Assembly (NCBI RefSeq): GCF_042680605.1
Contig: NZ_JBHUEE010000001.1
Coordinates: 310,001 to 374,000, forward strand
Length of the DNA: 64,000 bases
Source: Allobogoriella deserti
Lineage (GTDB): Bacteria > Actinomycetota > Actinomycetes > Actinomycetales > Actinomycetaceae
Direction: 5' to 3'
Below, in pieces: positions 54,636 to 62,875 of this stretch. The notes below the pieces were generated by a model. That model was not told the DNA's origin, did not search any database, and saw only the letters and a program-made list of their open reading frames with translations. Position 1 is the stretch's first letter; each line of letters starts with the position of its first letter. The translations under genes and the position numbers were made by a program.

Positions 54636-54771
54636 AGTGGCGAGACAGGTCAAGAAGGCTCTCGCGAACGCGTGAGACCGAGACAACTTCACCAGGACTC
54701 GCGGGAGCGAGAACCAGCAACGAGTTCACCAAGGCTCGCGCCCGGCGCGAGAACCAGGTCGACAAGGAGAA
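54636..54771 (+). repeat. Imperfect tandem hairpin repeats between rpsQ and rplN
   Basis: Three hairpin units repeat every ~37-38 bp: stems at 54659-54676 (CTCTCGCG/CGCGTGAG), 54698-54711 (CTCGC/GCGAG, GGGA loop) and 54735-54751 (CTCGCGC/GCGCGAG). The linkers resemble one another (GAGACAACTTCACCAGG, GAACCAGCAACGAGTTCACCAAGG, GAACCAGGTCGACAAGG), and a partial earlier copy GCGAGACAGGTCAAGAAGG lies at 54640. The array sits inside the ribosomal operon just before rplN. It contains no gene that I can support. Confidence 0.8.
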
Positions 54772-54775
54772 ACAA

Positions 54776-55144
54776 GTGATCCAGCAGGAGTCGCGGCTGA
54801 AGGTCGCCGACAACACCGGTGCGAAGGAGATCCTGACCATCCGGGTTCTCGGGGGCTCCGGTCGGCGCTACGCCGGCATCGGCGACACGATCGTCGCCAC
54901 CGTCAAGGACGCCATCCCCGGTGGCAACCTCAAGAAGGGCGACGTCGTCAAGGCCGTGGTCGTGCGCACCGCCAAGGAGCGTCGTCGCCCGGACGGCTCG
55001 TACATCAAGTTCGACGAGAACGCCGCCGTCATCCTCCGCGGTGACGGTGACCCGCGCGGTACGCGTATCTTCGGCCCGGTCGGCCGCGAGCTGCGCGACA
55101 AGCGGTTCATGCGCATCGTCTCTCTGGCGCCGGAGGTGCTCTGA
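54776..55144 (+). CDS. rplN: 50S ribosomal protein L14
   Basis: 122-residue protein at the subunit interface. MIQQESRLKVADNTGAKEILTIRVLGGSGRRYAGIGD and GPVGRELRDKRFMRIVSLAPEVL cover the full family. GTG at 54776 follows AAGGAGAAACAA. Confidence 0.98.
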   Translation: MIQQESRLKVADNTGAKEILTIRVLGGSGRRYAGIGDTIVATVKDAIPGGNLKKGDVVKAVVVRTAKERRRPDGSYIKFDENAAVILRGDGDPRGTRIFGPVGRELRDKRFMRIVSLAPEVL

Positions 55145-55146
55145 CC

Positions 55147-55488
55147 ATGGCGAAGATCAAGAAGGGCGACCTCGTCGTCGTCATCGCCGGCCGCGACAAG
55201 GGCAAGCAGGGCCGGGTGCTCGAGGTCCACAAGGACACCGACCGCGTCGTTGTCGAAGGCGTCCAGCGGGCCACGAAGCACACCCGGGTCGGCCAGTCCT
55301 CCCGCGGCGCGCGCACGGGCGGCATCGAGACCGTCGAGGCCCCCATCCACGTGAGCAACGTGATGGTCGTCGACCCGGAGACCAAGAAGGGCACCCGGGT
55401 GGGCTACCGCACCGAGCAGGTCGAGCGCGACGGCCGGACCAAGACTCAGCGCGTCCGCGTCGCCAAGCGCTCCGGTAAGGACATCTGA
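55147..55488 (+). CDS. rplX: 50S ribosomal protein L24
   Basis: 113-residue assembly-initiating protein with a KOW motif (IKKGDLVVVIAGRDKGKQGRVLEV) and VEGVQRATKHTR. ATG 2 bp after rplN. Confidence 0.97.
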   Translation: MAKIKKGDLVVVIAGRDKGKQGRVLEVHKDTDRVVVEGVQRATKHTRVGQSSRGARTGGIETVEAPIHVSNVMVVDPETKKGTRVGYRTEQVERDGRTKTQRVRVAKRSGKDI

Positions 55489-55490
55489 GC

Positions 55491-56075
55491 ATGACTGCCA
55501 CCACCGAAACCGCCGAGACCACGACCGCCCCCACGCCGCGGCTCAAGCTGCGTTACCGCGAGGAGGTCCTCCCCGCGCTGCGTGAGGAGTTCGGTCACCA
55601 GAACGTCCACCAGGTGGGCGGGCTGACGAAGATCGTCGTGAACATGGGCGTCGGGGACGCGGCCCGCGACTCCAAGCTCATCGAAGGGGCGATCAACGAC
55701 CTCAGTCTCATCACCGGTCAGAAGCCGCAGGTCACCCGGGCCAGGAAGTCCATCGCGCAGTTCAAGCTGCGGGAAGGACAGCCGATCGGCGCGCACGTGA
55801 CGCTGCGCGGAGACCGGATGTGGGAGTTCCTCGACCGGCTGCTGTCCCTGGCGCTGCCCCGCATCCGCGACTTCCGCGGTCTCTCGCCCAAGCAGTTCGA
55901 CGGCAACGGCAACTACACCTTCGGTCTGACGGAGCAGGCGATGTTCCACGAGATCGACCAGGACAAGATCGACCGTGTCCGCGGCATGGACATCACCGTC
56001 GTCACTTCGGCGACCACCGACGATGAAGGGCGTTCGCTGCTGCGTCGCCTGGGCTTCCCGTTCAAGGAGGACTGA
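55491..56075 (+). CDS. rplE: 50S ribosomal protein L5
   Basis: 194-residue 5S rRNA-binding protein. VGGLTKIVVNMGVGDAARDSK, KSIAQFKLREGQPIGAHVTLRGDRMWEFLDRLL and FRGLSPKQFDGNGNYTFGLTEQ are typical. A short polar N-terminal tail of ~14 residues. Stop overlaps the rpsN ATG by one base. Confidence 0.97.
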   Translation: MTATTETAETTTAPTPRLKLRYREEVLPALREEFGHQNVHQVGGLTKIVVNMGVGDAARDSKLIEGAINDLSLITGQKPQVTRARKSIAQFKLREGQPIGAHVTLRGDRMWEFLDRLLSLALPRIRDFRGLSPKQFDGNGNYTFGLTEQAMFHEIDQDKIDRVRGMDITVVTSATTDDEGRSLLRRLGFPFKED

Positions 56076-56260
56076 TGGCGAAGACCGCTCTGATCAACAA
56101 GGCCAACCGGAAGCCGAAGTTCGCTGTGCGCGCCTACACGCGGTGCCAGCGCTGCGGCCGCCCGCACTCCGTCTACCGCAAGTTCGGCCTGTGCCGCATC
56201 TGCCTGCGGGAGATGGCCCTCGCCGGGCAGCTGCCCGGCGTGACGAAGTCCAGCTGGTAA
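56075..56260 (+). CDS. rpsZ: 30S ribosomal protein S14, zinc-binding type
   Basis: 61-residue short S14 (type Z). The zinc site is two CxxC pairs: CQRC (C24/C27) and CRIC (C40/C43), with GLCRICLREMALAGQLPGV. It is the housekeeping, zinc-dependent form found in the spc operon of Gram-positive bacteria. Confidence 0.97.
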   Translation: MAKTALINKANRKPKFAVRAYTRCQRCGRPHSVYRKFGLCRICLREMALAGQLPGVTKSSW

Positions 56261-56317
56261 AACGACTACGTCGCAGGTCCTTCACAGGAAACCTCGACGA
56301 GGAAGGGCTGACGCCCG

Positions 56318-56716
56318 ATGACCATGACCGATCCCATCGCAGACATGCTCACGCGTCTGCGTAACGCCAACTCGGCGTACCACGAGTCGGTGACCATGCC
56401 GTACTCGAAGCTCAAGGCGAACATCGCCGAGATCCTGAAGGCGGAGGGCTACATCGCCGGCTGGACCGTCGAGGACGCCGAGGTCGGCAAGAAGCTGACC
56501 CTGGACCTGAAGTTCGGCCCGAACCGTGAGCGGTCCCTCGCCGGGGTCCGCCGCGTCTCGAAGCCGGGTCTGCGTGTGTACGCCAAGTCCACGAACCTGC
56601 CGAAGGTCCTGGGCGGCCTCGGGGTGGCGATCCTGTCCACCTCATCCGGCCTGCTGACCGACCGTGAGGCCCAGAGCAAGGGCGTGGGCGGGGAAGTCCT
56701 CGCCTACGTCTGGTGA
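56318..56716 (+). CDS. rpsH: 30S ribosomal protein S8
   Basis: 132-residue 16S rRNA-binding protein. MTMTDPIADMLTRLRNANSAYHESVTMPYSKLKANIAEILK and STSSGLLTDREAQSKGVGGEVLAYVW cover it. In E. coli S8 represses the spc operon; the target here is not seen. Two near ATG codons (56318, 56324) could start it. Confidence 0.97.
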   Translation: MTMTDPIADMLTRLRNANSAYHESVTMPYSKLKANIAEILKAEGYIAGWTVEDAEVGKKLTLDLKFGPNRERSLAGVRRVSKPGLRVYAKSTNLPKVLGGLGVAILSTSSGLLTDREAQSKGVGGEVLAYVW

Positions 56717-56731
56717 GAGGAGGAGCCAGAT

Positions 56732-57271
56732 ATGTCCCGCATCGGAAAGCTCCCCGTCACCGTGCCCTCCGGCGTCGAGGTCACCATCGACGGCCAGGAC
56801 GTCACCGTGAAGGGGCCGAAGGGCACCCTGTCGCACACGGTGGCCGAGCCCATCACCGTCGACCGTGACGACGAAGGCGCCATCGTGGTGAGCCGCCCCG
56901 ACGACGAGCGCGAGTCGCGCTCGCTGCACGGGCTCACCCGCACCCTGATCCAGAACCTCGTCGTCGGTGTGACCGACGGGTACACCAAGGAGCTGGAGAT
57001 CGTCGGCACCGGCTACCGCGTCCAGGCCAAGGGGCAGGACCTCGAGCTCGCGCTCGGTTTCTCGCACCCGGTCTCGGTCGCGGCCCCGGAAGGCATCACC
57101 TTCCAGGTGCAGGGTCCGAACAAGTTCTCCGTCTCCGGCATCGACAAGCAGCTCGTCGGTGAGGTCGCGGCGAACATCCGCAAGATCCGCAGGCCCGAGC
57201 CGTACAAGGGCAAGGGCGTGCGTTACGCCGGCGAACAGATCCGCCGCAAGGTCGGAAAGGCGGGTAAGTAA
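56732..57271 (+). CDS. rplF: 50S ribosomal protein L6
   Basis: 179-residue protein near the factor-binding site. MSRIGKLPVTVPSGVEVTIDGQDVTVKGPKG and the C-terminal KIRRPEPYKGKGVRYAGEQIRRKVGKAGK are conserved. ATG after GAGAGGAGGAGCC. Confidence 0.98.
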   Translation: MSRIGKLPVTVPSGVEVTIDGQDVTVKGPKGTLSHTVAEPITVDRDDEGAIVVSRPDDERESRSLHGLTRTLIQNLVVGVTDGYTKELEIVGTGYRVQAKGQDLELALGFSHPVSVAAPEGITFQVQGPNKFSVSGIDKQLVGEVAANIRKIRRPEPYKGKGVRYAGEQIRRKVGKAGK

Positions 57272-57274
57272 CCC

Positions 57275-57658
57275 ATGGCTGTCACCATCAAGCGTCAGTC
57301 GAAGGCCAAGGGCAAGCAGATCGCCCGGTCTCGCCGGCACCTGCGGGTGCGCAAGCGGATCTCGGGCACGGCCGACCGGCCTCGCCTCGTGGTCACCCGT
57401 TCCAGCCGCCACATGGTTGCCCAGCTCGTGGACGACACCGTCGGCCGCACGCTGGTCTCCGCGTCCACGCTCGAGGCCGACCTGCGCACGGCCGAGGGGG
57501 ACAAGAGCGCCAAGGCCCGCCGCGTCGGCGAGCTTGTAGCCGAGCGGGCGAAGGCGGCCGGCCTCAGCGCCGCCGTTTTCGACCGTGGCGGCAACAAGTA
57601 CCACGGCCGGGTCGCGGCCGTGGCCGACGGTGCCCGTGAGGGCGGGCTCACCCTGTGA
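57275..57658 (+). CDS. rplR: 50S ribosomal protein L18
   Basis: 127-residue 5S rRNA-binding protein. SRRHLRVRKRISGTADRPRLVVTRSSRHMVAQLVDD and FDRGGNKYHGRVAAVADGAREGGL match the family. ATG 3 bp after rplF. Confidence 0.97.
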   Translation: MAVTIKRQSKAKGKQIARSRRHLRVRKRISGTADRPRLVVTRSSRHMVAQLVDDTVGRTLVSASTLEADLRTAEGDKSAKARRVGELVAERAKAAGLSAAVFDRGGNKYHGRVAAVADGAREGGLTL

Positions 57659-57683
57659 ACGTACGAGAGCAGAGGAACATCTG

Positions 57684-58394
57684 ATGGCTGCACCGCAGCG
57701 AAGCAGGACCGGCGCCGCCGGCTCCGGCGACAACCGCGACGGCGGCGCCCGCGAGGGCGGCAACCGTCGGGACGGCGGTCGTCAGGGTCGCCGGGACGGC
57801 CGTCGTTCCGAGGACAAGAACCAGTACATCGAGCGCGTCGTCACGATCAACCGCGTCGCCAAGGTCCACCAGGGCGGTCGTCGCTTCAGCTTCACCGCGC
57901 TGGTCGTCGTCGGCGACGGCGAGGGAACGGTCGGCGTCGGCTACGGCAAGGCCAAGGAGGTGCCCGCGGCAATCGCCAAGGGCGTCGAGTCGGCCAAGAA
58001 GAACTTCTTCCGGGTCCCGCTGATCGCCCGGTCGATCCCGCACGCCGTGACGGGAGAGGCCGCCGCCGGCGTCGTGTTCCTGCGTCCGGCCTCGCCCGGT
58101 ACCGGTGTGATCGCCGGCGGACCGGTGCGTGCCGTCCTGGAGTGCGCCGGCATCCACGACATCCTCACCAAGTCGCTCGGCTCGTCGAACGCCATCAACA
58201 TCGTCCACGCGACGGTGGAGGCGCTCAAGCAGCTCGAGCAGCCCGAGGCGGTGGCCGCGCGCCGCGGCCTGCCGCTGGAGCACGTGGCCCCGGCCGCGAT
58301 GCTGCGGGCGCGCGCCGCGGGTGAGGCCAAGGAGCGCGAGGACGCCGAGGCGGCCGAGGCGAAGTCCGGACAGACCGTCGGGGCGGGTGCGTGA
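57684..58394 (+). CDS. rpsE: 30S ribosomal protein S5
   Basis: 236-residue accuracy-related protein. The core starts near residue 47: EDKNQYIERVVTINRVAKVHQGGRRFSFTALVVVGDG, then KNFFRVPLIARSIPHAVTG. It has a ~45-residue Arg/Gly/Asp-rich N-terminal extension (NRDGGAREGGNRRDGGRQGR) and an acidic C-terminal tail, making it longer than E. coli S5 (167 aa). Stop overlaps the rpmD ATG by one base. Confidence 0.96.
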   Translation: MAAPQRSRTGAAGSGDNRDGGAREGGNRRDGGRQGRRDGRRSEDKNQYIERVVTINRVAKVHQGGRRFSFTALVVVGDGEGTVGVGYGKAKEVPAAIAKGVESAKKNFFRVPLIARSIPHAVTGEAAAGVVFLRPASPGTGVIAGGPVRAVLECAGIHDILTKSLGSSNAINIVHATVEALKQLEQPEAVAARRGLPLEHVAPAAMLRARAAGEAKEREDAEAAEAKSGQTVGAGA

Positions 58395-58576
58395 TGGCAC
58401 AGCTCAAGGTCACCCAGACGAAGTCCGCCATCGGCGGTAAGCAGAACCAGCGCGAGACGCTGCGCACCCTCGGTCTCGGCCGTATCGGTCAGTCCGTGCA
58501 GCGCGAGGACCGGCCCGAGGTGCGCGGCATGATCACGACGGTGGCGCACCTCGTCACCGTCGAGGAGGTCGACTGA
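58394..58576 (+). CDS. rpmD: 50S ribosomal protein L30
   Basis: 60-residue protein: MAQLKVTQTKSAIGGKQNQRETLRTLGLGRIGQSVQREDRPEVRGMI is typical. ATG at 58394 (TGATG overlap with rpsE). Its stop overlaps rplO. Confidence 0.97.
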   Translation: MAQLKVTQTKSAIGGKQNQRETLRTLGLGRIGQSVQREDRPEVRGMITTVAHLVTVEEVD

Positions 58577-59061
58577 TGGCCGAGTCCCAGACTCCCGACA
58601 ACTCGGAGGAGGTGGGCCCCGCGCTGCGGGTGCACCACCTGCGCCCGGCTCCCGGTGCGAAGTCCGCCAAGATCCGCGTCGGACGCGGTGAGGGCGGCAA
58701 GCGCGGGAAGACCGCGGGCCGTGGCACCAAGGGCACCAAGGCCCGTTACCAGGTCCCGGCTCGCTTCGAGGGCGGGCAGATGCCGCTGCACATGCGGCTG
58801 CCCAAGCTCCGTGGCTTCAAGAACCCGTTCCGTACCGAGTACCAGGTGGTGAACCTGGACAAGCTCGGTGCGCTTTACCCCGAGGGTGGCCCCGTCACCC
58901 GGGAGGACCTCGCCGCCAAGGGGGCGGTGCGCGCCGGTCAGCCGGTCAAGGTCCTCGGCACCGGTGAGCTGAGCGTCAAGCTCGAGGTGACCGTCGACGC
59001 CTGGTCGGCGTCGGCCAAGGAGAAGATCGAGGCAGCCGGCGGGTCCATCTCCGCCGAGTGA
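58576..59061 (+). CDS. rplO: 50S ribosomal protein L15
   Basis: 161-residue late-assembly protein. LRVHHLRPAPGAKSAKIRVGRGEGGKRGKTAGRGTKGTKAR and the beta-alpha core YQVVNLDKL are typical. It is the last gene of the S10/spc unit before a very strong terminator. Confidence 0.97.
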   Translation: MAESQTPDNSEEVGPALRVHHLRPAPGAKSAKIRVGRGEGGKRGKTAGRGTKGTKARYQVPARFEGGQMPLHMRLPKLRGFKNPFRTEYQVVNLDKLGALYPEGGPVTREDLAAKGAVRAGQPVKVLGTGELSVKLEVTVDAWSASAKEKIEAAGGSISAE

Positions 59062-59066
59062 TCCTG

Positions 59067-59117
59067 AGCCGCGGGCGGCCCGGCCCTGTCCACCACAGCG
59101 CCGGGCCGCCCGCGGCT
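59067..59117 (+). terminator. Strong terminator between rplO and secY
   Basis: AGCCGCGGGCGGCCCGGC (59067-59084) pairs perfectly with GCCGGGCCGCCCGCGGCT (59100-59117), an 18-bp stem with a 15-nt loop, starting 5 bp after the rplO stop. It is the longest perfect hairpin found in the window and separates the spc operon from secY. Confidence 0.88.
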
Positions 59118-59131
59118 GTCTCGACATCACG

Positions 59132-59137
59132 TAGGCT
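59132..59137 (+). promoter_or_regulatory. -10 box for secY-adk-map
   Basis: TAGGCT lies 65 bp before the secY TTG start and just after the terminator. No good -35 hexamer is present at 17-19 bp, because that space is inside the terminator stem. Confidence 0.4.
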
Positions 59138-59202
59138 GGTCGGCGGCCCGCTCGGCCCGCACGACGCCGGCCACCCCGATGGACCGATCAGCAGGAGGAA
59201 GT

Positions 59203-60498
59203 TTGCTCGGCGCATTCGTCCAGGCGTTCCGGACGCCTGATCTGCGGCGCAAGCTGCTCTTCACGCTGGGCATCATGGCGGTCTTCCGCCTCGGAACCTT
59301 CGTTCCCGCCCCGGGCGTCTCGTACCCGAACGTGCAGCAGTGCATCCAGGGGGGCGGCACCGCCGACCTGCTCGGGATGGTCAACCTCTTCAGCGGTGGT
59401 GCGCTGCTGCAGCTGAGCATCTTCGCGCTGGGGATCATGCCGTACATCACGGCGAGCATCATCACCCAGCTCATGCGCGTGGTCATCCCGCGGTTCGATG
59501 AACTGCACAAGGAGGGCCAGGCCGGTCAGGCGAAGCTGACCCAGTACACGCGGTACCTGACGATCTTCCTGGCGATCCTGCAGTCGACGGTCATCGTCTC
59601 CGTCGCCAACACCCAGCTCTTCCCGAACTGTCCCGTCCAGCCGATCCCCGACGACTCACCGCTGACACTGGTCATCACGATCATCGCGATGACCTCCGGG
59701 ACCGCCCTGATCATGTGGCTCGGTGAGCTCATCACCGAGCGGGGTGTCGGCAACGGCATGTCGCTGCTCATCTTCACCTCGATCGCCGCGTCCTTCCCCT
59801 CGGCGTTCGGCTCGGTGCTGGAGAGCGACGGCGGCGTCGCACGGTTCGCGGCGCTGATCGGGCTCATCCTCCTCATCACGCTGCTCATCGTGTTCGTCGA
59901 GCAGTGCCAGCGTCGGATCCCGGTCCAGTACGCGAAGCGGATGATCGGGCGGCGGATGTACGGCGGCTCGTCCACCTACATCCCGATCAAGATCAACATG
60001 GCGAACGTCATCCCGGTGATCTTCGCGTCCTCGATCCTCGCGCTGCCCACCCTGGCCGCCCAGTTCGGTGAGGCCAATTCGGGATGGGTGCGCTGGATCC
60101 TCGAGCACGTCGCCAACCCGCAGTCCGCGATCTACATGGCGATCTTCGCCCTGATGATCCTGTTCTTCGCGTTCTTCTACACCTCGATCACCTTCAACCC
60201 GGAGGAGGTCGCGGACAACATGAAGCGCTACGGCGGGTTCATCCCCGGCATTCGCGCCGGGCGCCCGACGGCGGAGTACCTCCAGTACGTCATGACCCGC
60301 ATCACCACGGTCGGCGCGATCTACCTGACGCTGGTCGCGCTGATCCCGACCATCGCCTTCGCGCAGATGGGCATCTCCCAGCAGCAGCTGGCCTTCGGCG
60401 GCACCTCGATCCTCATCGTGGTCGGCGTCGGCCTGCAGACCGTCAAGGAGATCGACTCCCAGCTCCAGCAGCGTCACTACGAAGGGTTCCTCCGATGA
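59203..60498 (+). CDS. secY: Preprotein translocase subunit SecY
   Basis: 431-residue channel protein with ten membrane helices. LGAFVQAFRTPDLRRKLLFTLGIMAVFRLGTFVPAPGV opens it, with FALGIMPYITASIITQL and FYTSITFNPEEVADNMKRYGGFIPGIR also diagnostic. TTG at 59203 is the likely start since GCAGGAGGAAG is right before it and SecY proteins usually begin there; the ATG at 59179 would include that ribosome site. Stop overlaps adk by 4 bp. Confidence 0.95.
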   Translation: MLGAFVQAFRTPDLRRKLLFTLGIMAVFRLGTFVPAPGVSYPNVQQCIQGGGTADLLGMVNLFSGGALLQLSIFALGIMPYITASIITQLMRVVIPRFDELHKEGQAGQAKLTQYTRYLTIFLAILQSTVIVSVANTQLFPNCPVQPIPDDSPLTLVITIIAMTSGTALIMWLGELITERGVGNGMSLLIFTSIAASFPSAFGSVLESDGGVARFAALIGLILLITLLIVFVEQCQRRIPVQYAKRMIGRRMYGGSSTYIPIKINMANVIPVIFASSILALPTLAAQFGEANSGWVRWILEHVANPQSAIYMAIFALMILFFAFFYTSITFNPEEVADNMKRYGGFIPGIRAGRPTAEYLQYVMTRITTVGAIYLTLVALIPTIAFAQMGISQQQLAFGGTSILIVVGVGLQTVKEIDSQLQQRHYEGFLR

Positions 60499-61097
60499 GC
60501 GCACGTCTGGTCCTCCTCGGCCCTCCCGGGGCCGGCAAGGGCACGCAGGCCACCCGTATCAGCGAGCGGCTCGGCGTCCCGGCGATCTCCACCGGGGACA
60601 TCTTCCGCGCGAACGTCGCCGAGCAGACCGATCTCGGTCAGCAGGCCCAGCGCTACATGGACGCCGGCGAGTACGTGCCCGACGAGGTCACCAACGCCAT
60701 GGTGCGGGACCGTCTCGGACAGTCCGACGCCGCCTCCGGCTTCCTGCTCGACGGGTACCCGCGCACCCCTGAGCAGGTCGCCGAACTGGACGACATCCTT
60801 GCCGGCGCGGGAGCCGGTCTGGACGCCGTCGTCGAGATCGACGCCGACACCGAGGAGGTCGTCGGCCGGCTGCTCAAGCGCGCCGAGGAGCAGGGGCGCA
60901 GCGACGACACCGAGCCGGTCATCCGCCGGCGTCTGGAGGTCTACGCCGAGCAGACCGCCCCCCTGGCCCAGACCTATGACGCGAGGGGTCTGCTCGTCCG
61001 CGTGAACGGCGTGGGTAGCCTGGACGAGGTCACCGACCGGATCATGCAGGCCCTGGAGCCGAAGCTCGACCGGGCCGAGGGCGACGCGCAGGCCTGA
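60495..61097 (+). CDS. adk: Adenylate kinase
   Basis: 200-residue enzyme that converts ATP and AMP to 2 ADP. P-loop LLGPPGAGKGTQATR, AMP-binding STGDIFRANV, GFLLDGYPRTPEQV and a short lid region (RAEEQGRSDDTEPVIRRRLEVY), which lacks zinc cysteines and matches the short-lid bacterial form. ATG overlaps the secY stop by 4 bp. Confidence 0.97.
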   Translation: MSARLVLLGPPGAGKGTQATRISERLGVPAISTGDIFRANVAEQTDLGQQAQRYMDAGEYVPDEVTNAMVRDRLGQSDAASGFLLDGYPRTPEQVAELDDILAGAGAGLDAVVEIDADTEEVVGRLLKRAEEQGRSDDTEPVIRRRLEVYAEQTAPLAQTYDARGLLVRVNGVGSLDEVTDRIMQALEPKLDRAEGDAQA

Positions 61098-61098
61098 C

Positions 61099-61944
61099 GT
61101 GTTCGGCCGCGCGCGCATCGAGTACAAGACGCCCGACCAGGTCCGCACGATGCGGCGGGCAGGTCTCGTGGTCGCCGACATCCATGCCGCTCTGCGTGAG
61201 GTCGCGGCCCCCGGACGGACGACGGCGGAGCTCGACGCGGTCGCGGCCGAGGTCCTGCAGCGGGCCGGTGCGCGGTCGAACTTCCTCGGCTACCACGGAT
61301 TCCCGGCGAACGTGTGCATCTCCGTCAACGAGGAGATCGTCCACGGCATCCCGGGGGAGCGGGTCCTCGCCGCCGGCGACCTGGTCTCCTTCGACTGCGG
61401 AGCGGTGGTTGACGGCTGGCACTCCGATGCCGCGTTCAGCACGGTCGTCGGTGAGGGTGGTGGTGGCGACGCCGCGGCCTCCGAGGCGCTGTCCGCCGTG
61501 ACCGAGGAGGCCATGTGGGCGGCGATCGCCGCGCTGGCCACGGGGGACCGGCTGAACGTGGTCGGCGATGCGGTCGAGACCGTGGTCGAGGCTGCAGCAC
61601 GGGAGGGCCGCGGGGAGTTCGCCGTCGTCACCGAGTATGTCGGACACGGCATCGGATCGGCCATGCACCAGGCGCCGGACGTGCTCAATTACCGGACGCG
61701 GGAGAAGGGGCCCAAGCTGCGCCCCGGGATGTGCCTGGCTGTCGAGCCGATGCTCACGGCCGGCAGCCCCGAGAACACCGTCCTCGAGGACGACTGGACG
61801 GTGGTCACGACGGACGGCTCCCGGGCCGCACACTGGGAACACTCGGTTGCGTTGGTCGACGGTGGGGTCTGGGTGCTGAGCTCGCCCGACGGCGGGGCCG
61901 CCAAGCTCGCCGAGCACGGCGTCACCGTCGCACCGCTGGATTGA
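61099..61944 (+). CDS. map: Methionine aminopeptidase, type I
   Basis: 281-residue metalloenzyme that removes the initiator methionine. Ligand and catalytic regions: YHGFPANVCISVNEEIVHGIPG (catalytic His), VSFDCGAVVDGWHSDAAFS (metal Asp pair), GHGIGSAMHQAP (His) and CLAVEPMLTAGSP, WEHSVALV (Glu ligands). GTG begins 1 bp after the adk stop. Confidence 0.95.
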   Translation: MFGRARIEYKTPDQVRTMRRAGLVVADIHAALREVAAPGRTTAELDAVAAEVLQRAGARSNFLGYHGFPANVCISVNEEIVHGIPGERVLAAGDLVSFDCGAVVDGWHSDAAFSTVVGEGGGGDAAASEALSAVTEEAMWAAIAALATGDRLNVVGDAVETVVEAAAREGRGEFAVVTEYVGHGIGSAMHQAPDVLNYRTREKGPKLRPGMCLAVEPMLTAGSPENTVLEDDWTVVTTDGSRAAHWEHSVALVDGGVWVLSSPDGGAAKLAEHGVTVAPLD

Positions 61945-62336
61945 GGACGGCCCCCCTGGTCGGCGGGGTGGAAGTTCTTGTCGCCGGACGTTCGCTCGCT
62001 GCCTCGTTCATGTGCCTGCTGCCTCGCGCTTCGGCGCGGCCGGGTGCTCGTGCCTCGGCCCGACCGCCCCGCGTGCTTCGTCATGAGGCAGTTCCTCGGT
62101 CGCTCGTGCCAGACCCAGTCAGCCCGGCGACAAGGACCACCGCCCGCAGGGAGCAGCGGGACCGTGTCGGTGACCGCTGTCACGGGTTGCACGAGTACCC
62201 ACGGCGCTGCCGTATGTCGTAGGATAGATCGCTGGGCATGGCTTCACTGTGCTCTCGTTCCGGTTCTGCGCGAGCAGATCGGTGCGGGCGCACACGGTGG
62301 AGCGGCACCGGCACACCACCAACCTGAGCGGGAGTA
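61945..62336 (+). other. Intergenic region map-infA
   Basis: A 392-bp gap with no gene that I can support; frames in it give Arg/Pro-rich, low-quality peptides. Several TGCCTCG and GCTGCCTCG words recur at 61997-62060. The 3' part carries the candidate infA -10 box. Confidence 0.45.
62220..62225 (+). promoter_or_regulatory. -10 box for infA
   Basis: TAGGAT lies 111 bp before infA. TTGCAC at 62187 is too far (27 bp) to be its -35; it would pair better with TATGTC at 62213 (20 bp). The infA-rpmJ-rpsM-rpsK-rpoA promoter is probably here but not exact. Confidence 0.4.
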
Positions 62337-62558
62337 ATGGCGAAGAAGGACGGCGTCATCGAGATCGAGGGCAGTGTCATCGAGGCACTCCCGAACGCGA
62401 TGTTTCGTGTGGAGCTGAGCAACGGCCACAAGGTCCTTGCCCACATCTCCGGCAAGATGCGTCAGCACTACATCCGGATCCTCCCCGAGGACCGGGTCGT
62501 CGTCGAACTGAGCCCGTACGACCTCACCCGGGGTCGCATCGTCTACCGCTACAAGTAA
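62337..62558 (+). CDS. infA: Translation initiation factor IF-1
   Basis: 73-residue OB-fold protein bound in the A site during initiation. MAKKDGVIEIEGSVIEALPNAMFRVELSNGHKVLAHISGKMRQHYIRILPEDRV matches the family. ATG after GAGCGGGAGTA. rpmJ follows 56 bp on. Confidence 0.98.
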   Translation: MAKKDGVIEIEGSVIEALPNAMFRVELSNGHKVLAHISGKMRQHYIRILPEDRVVVELSPYDLTRGRIVYRYK

Positions 62559-62614
62559 GCACGCGAGCGAGCGCCGCCGCCCGGGACCCCGGGTCACGCG
62601 GCGGCGGAGGAATC

Positions 62615-62728
62615 ATGAAGGTCAAGCCGAGCGTCAAGAAGATCTGCGACAACTGCAAGGTGATCCGCCGTCACGGCCGCGTGATGGTGATCTGCAGCAA
62701 CTTGCGGCACAAGCAGCGTCAGGGCTGA
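62615..62728 (+). CDS. rpmJ: 50S ribosomal protein L36
   Basis: 37-residue protein, MKVKPSVKKICDNCKVIRRHG and on. It has the zinc ligands C11, C14, C27 and H32. ATG at 62615 follows GGCGGAGGAATC. Confidence 0.97.
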   Translation: MKVKPSVKKICDNCKVIRRHGRVMVICSNLRHKQRQG

Positions 62729-62739
62729 CAAGCCCTCCG

Positions 62740-62833
62740 GCCGGGACCGTACGTCCCGGCGCACGCGCATCATCAGCGATCCACGCAGGGACGCAACCCC
62801 CGGTTCGGAGGCCGGGGCCCGCCGGCCGGCGGG
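62740..62833 (+). promoter_or_regulatory. Three hairpins in the rpmJ-rpsM gap
   Basis: Within 147 bp: GCCGGGAC/GTCCCGGC (62740-62760, 5-nt loop), CCCCGG/CCGGGG (62798-62817) and the palindrome CCCGCCGGCCGGCGGG (62818-62833). The first could be an attenuator. In other bacteria the mRNA before rpsM is where S4 represses the alpha operon; rpsD is not in this operon. Confidence 0.5.
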
Positions 62834-62875
62834 GGGATGGTGCGGAAGACCTCCGACCCACAACAGGAGTCAAAG

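Noticed and set aside
61978..62337. Possible 119-residue protein between map and infA
   Set aside because: Composition is Cys/Arg/Pro-rich with no ribosome site and no recognisable motif; treated as non-coding.
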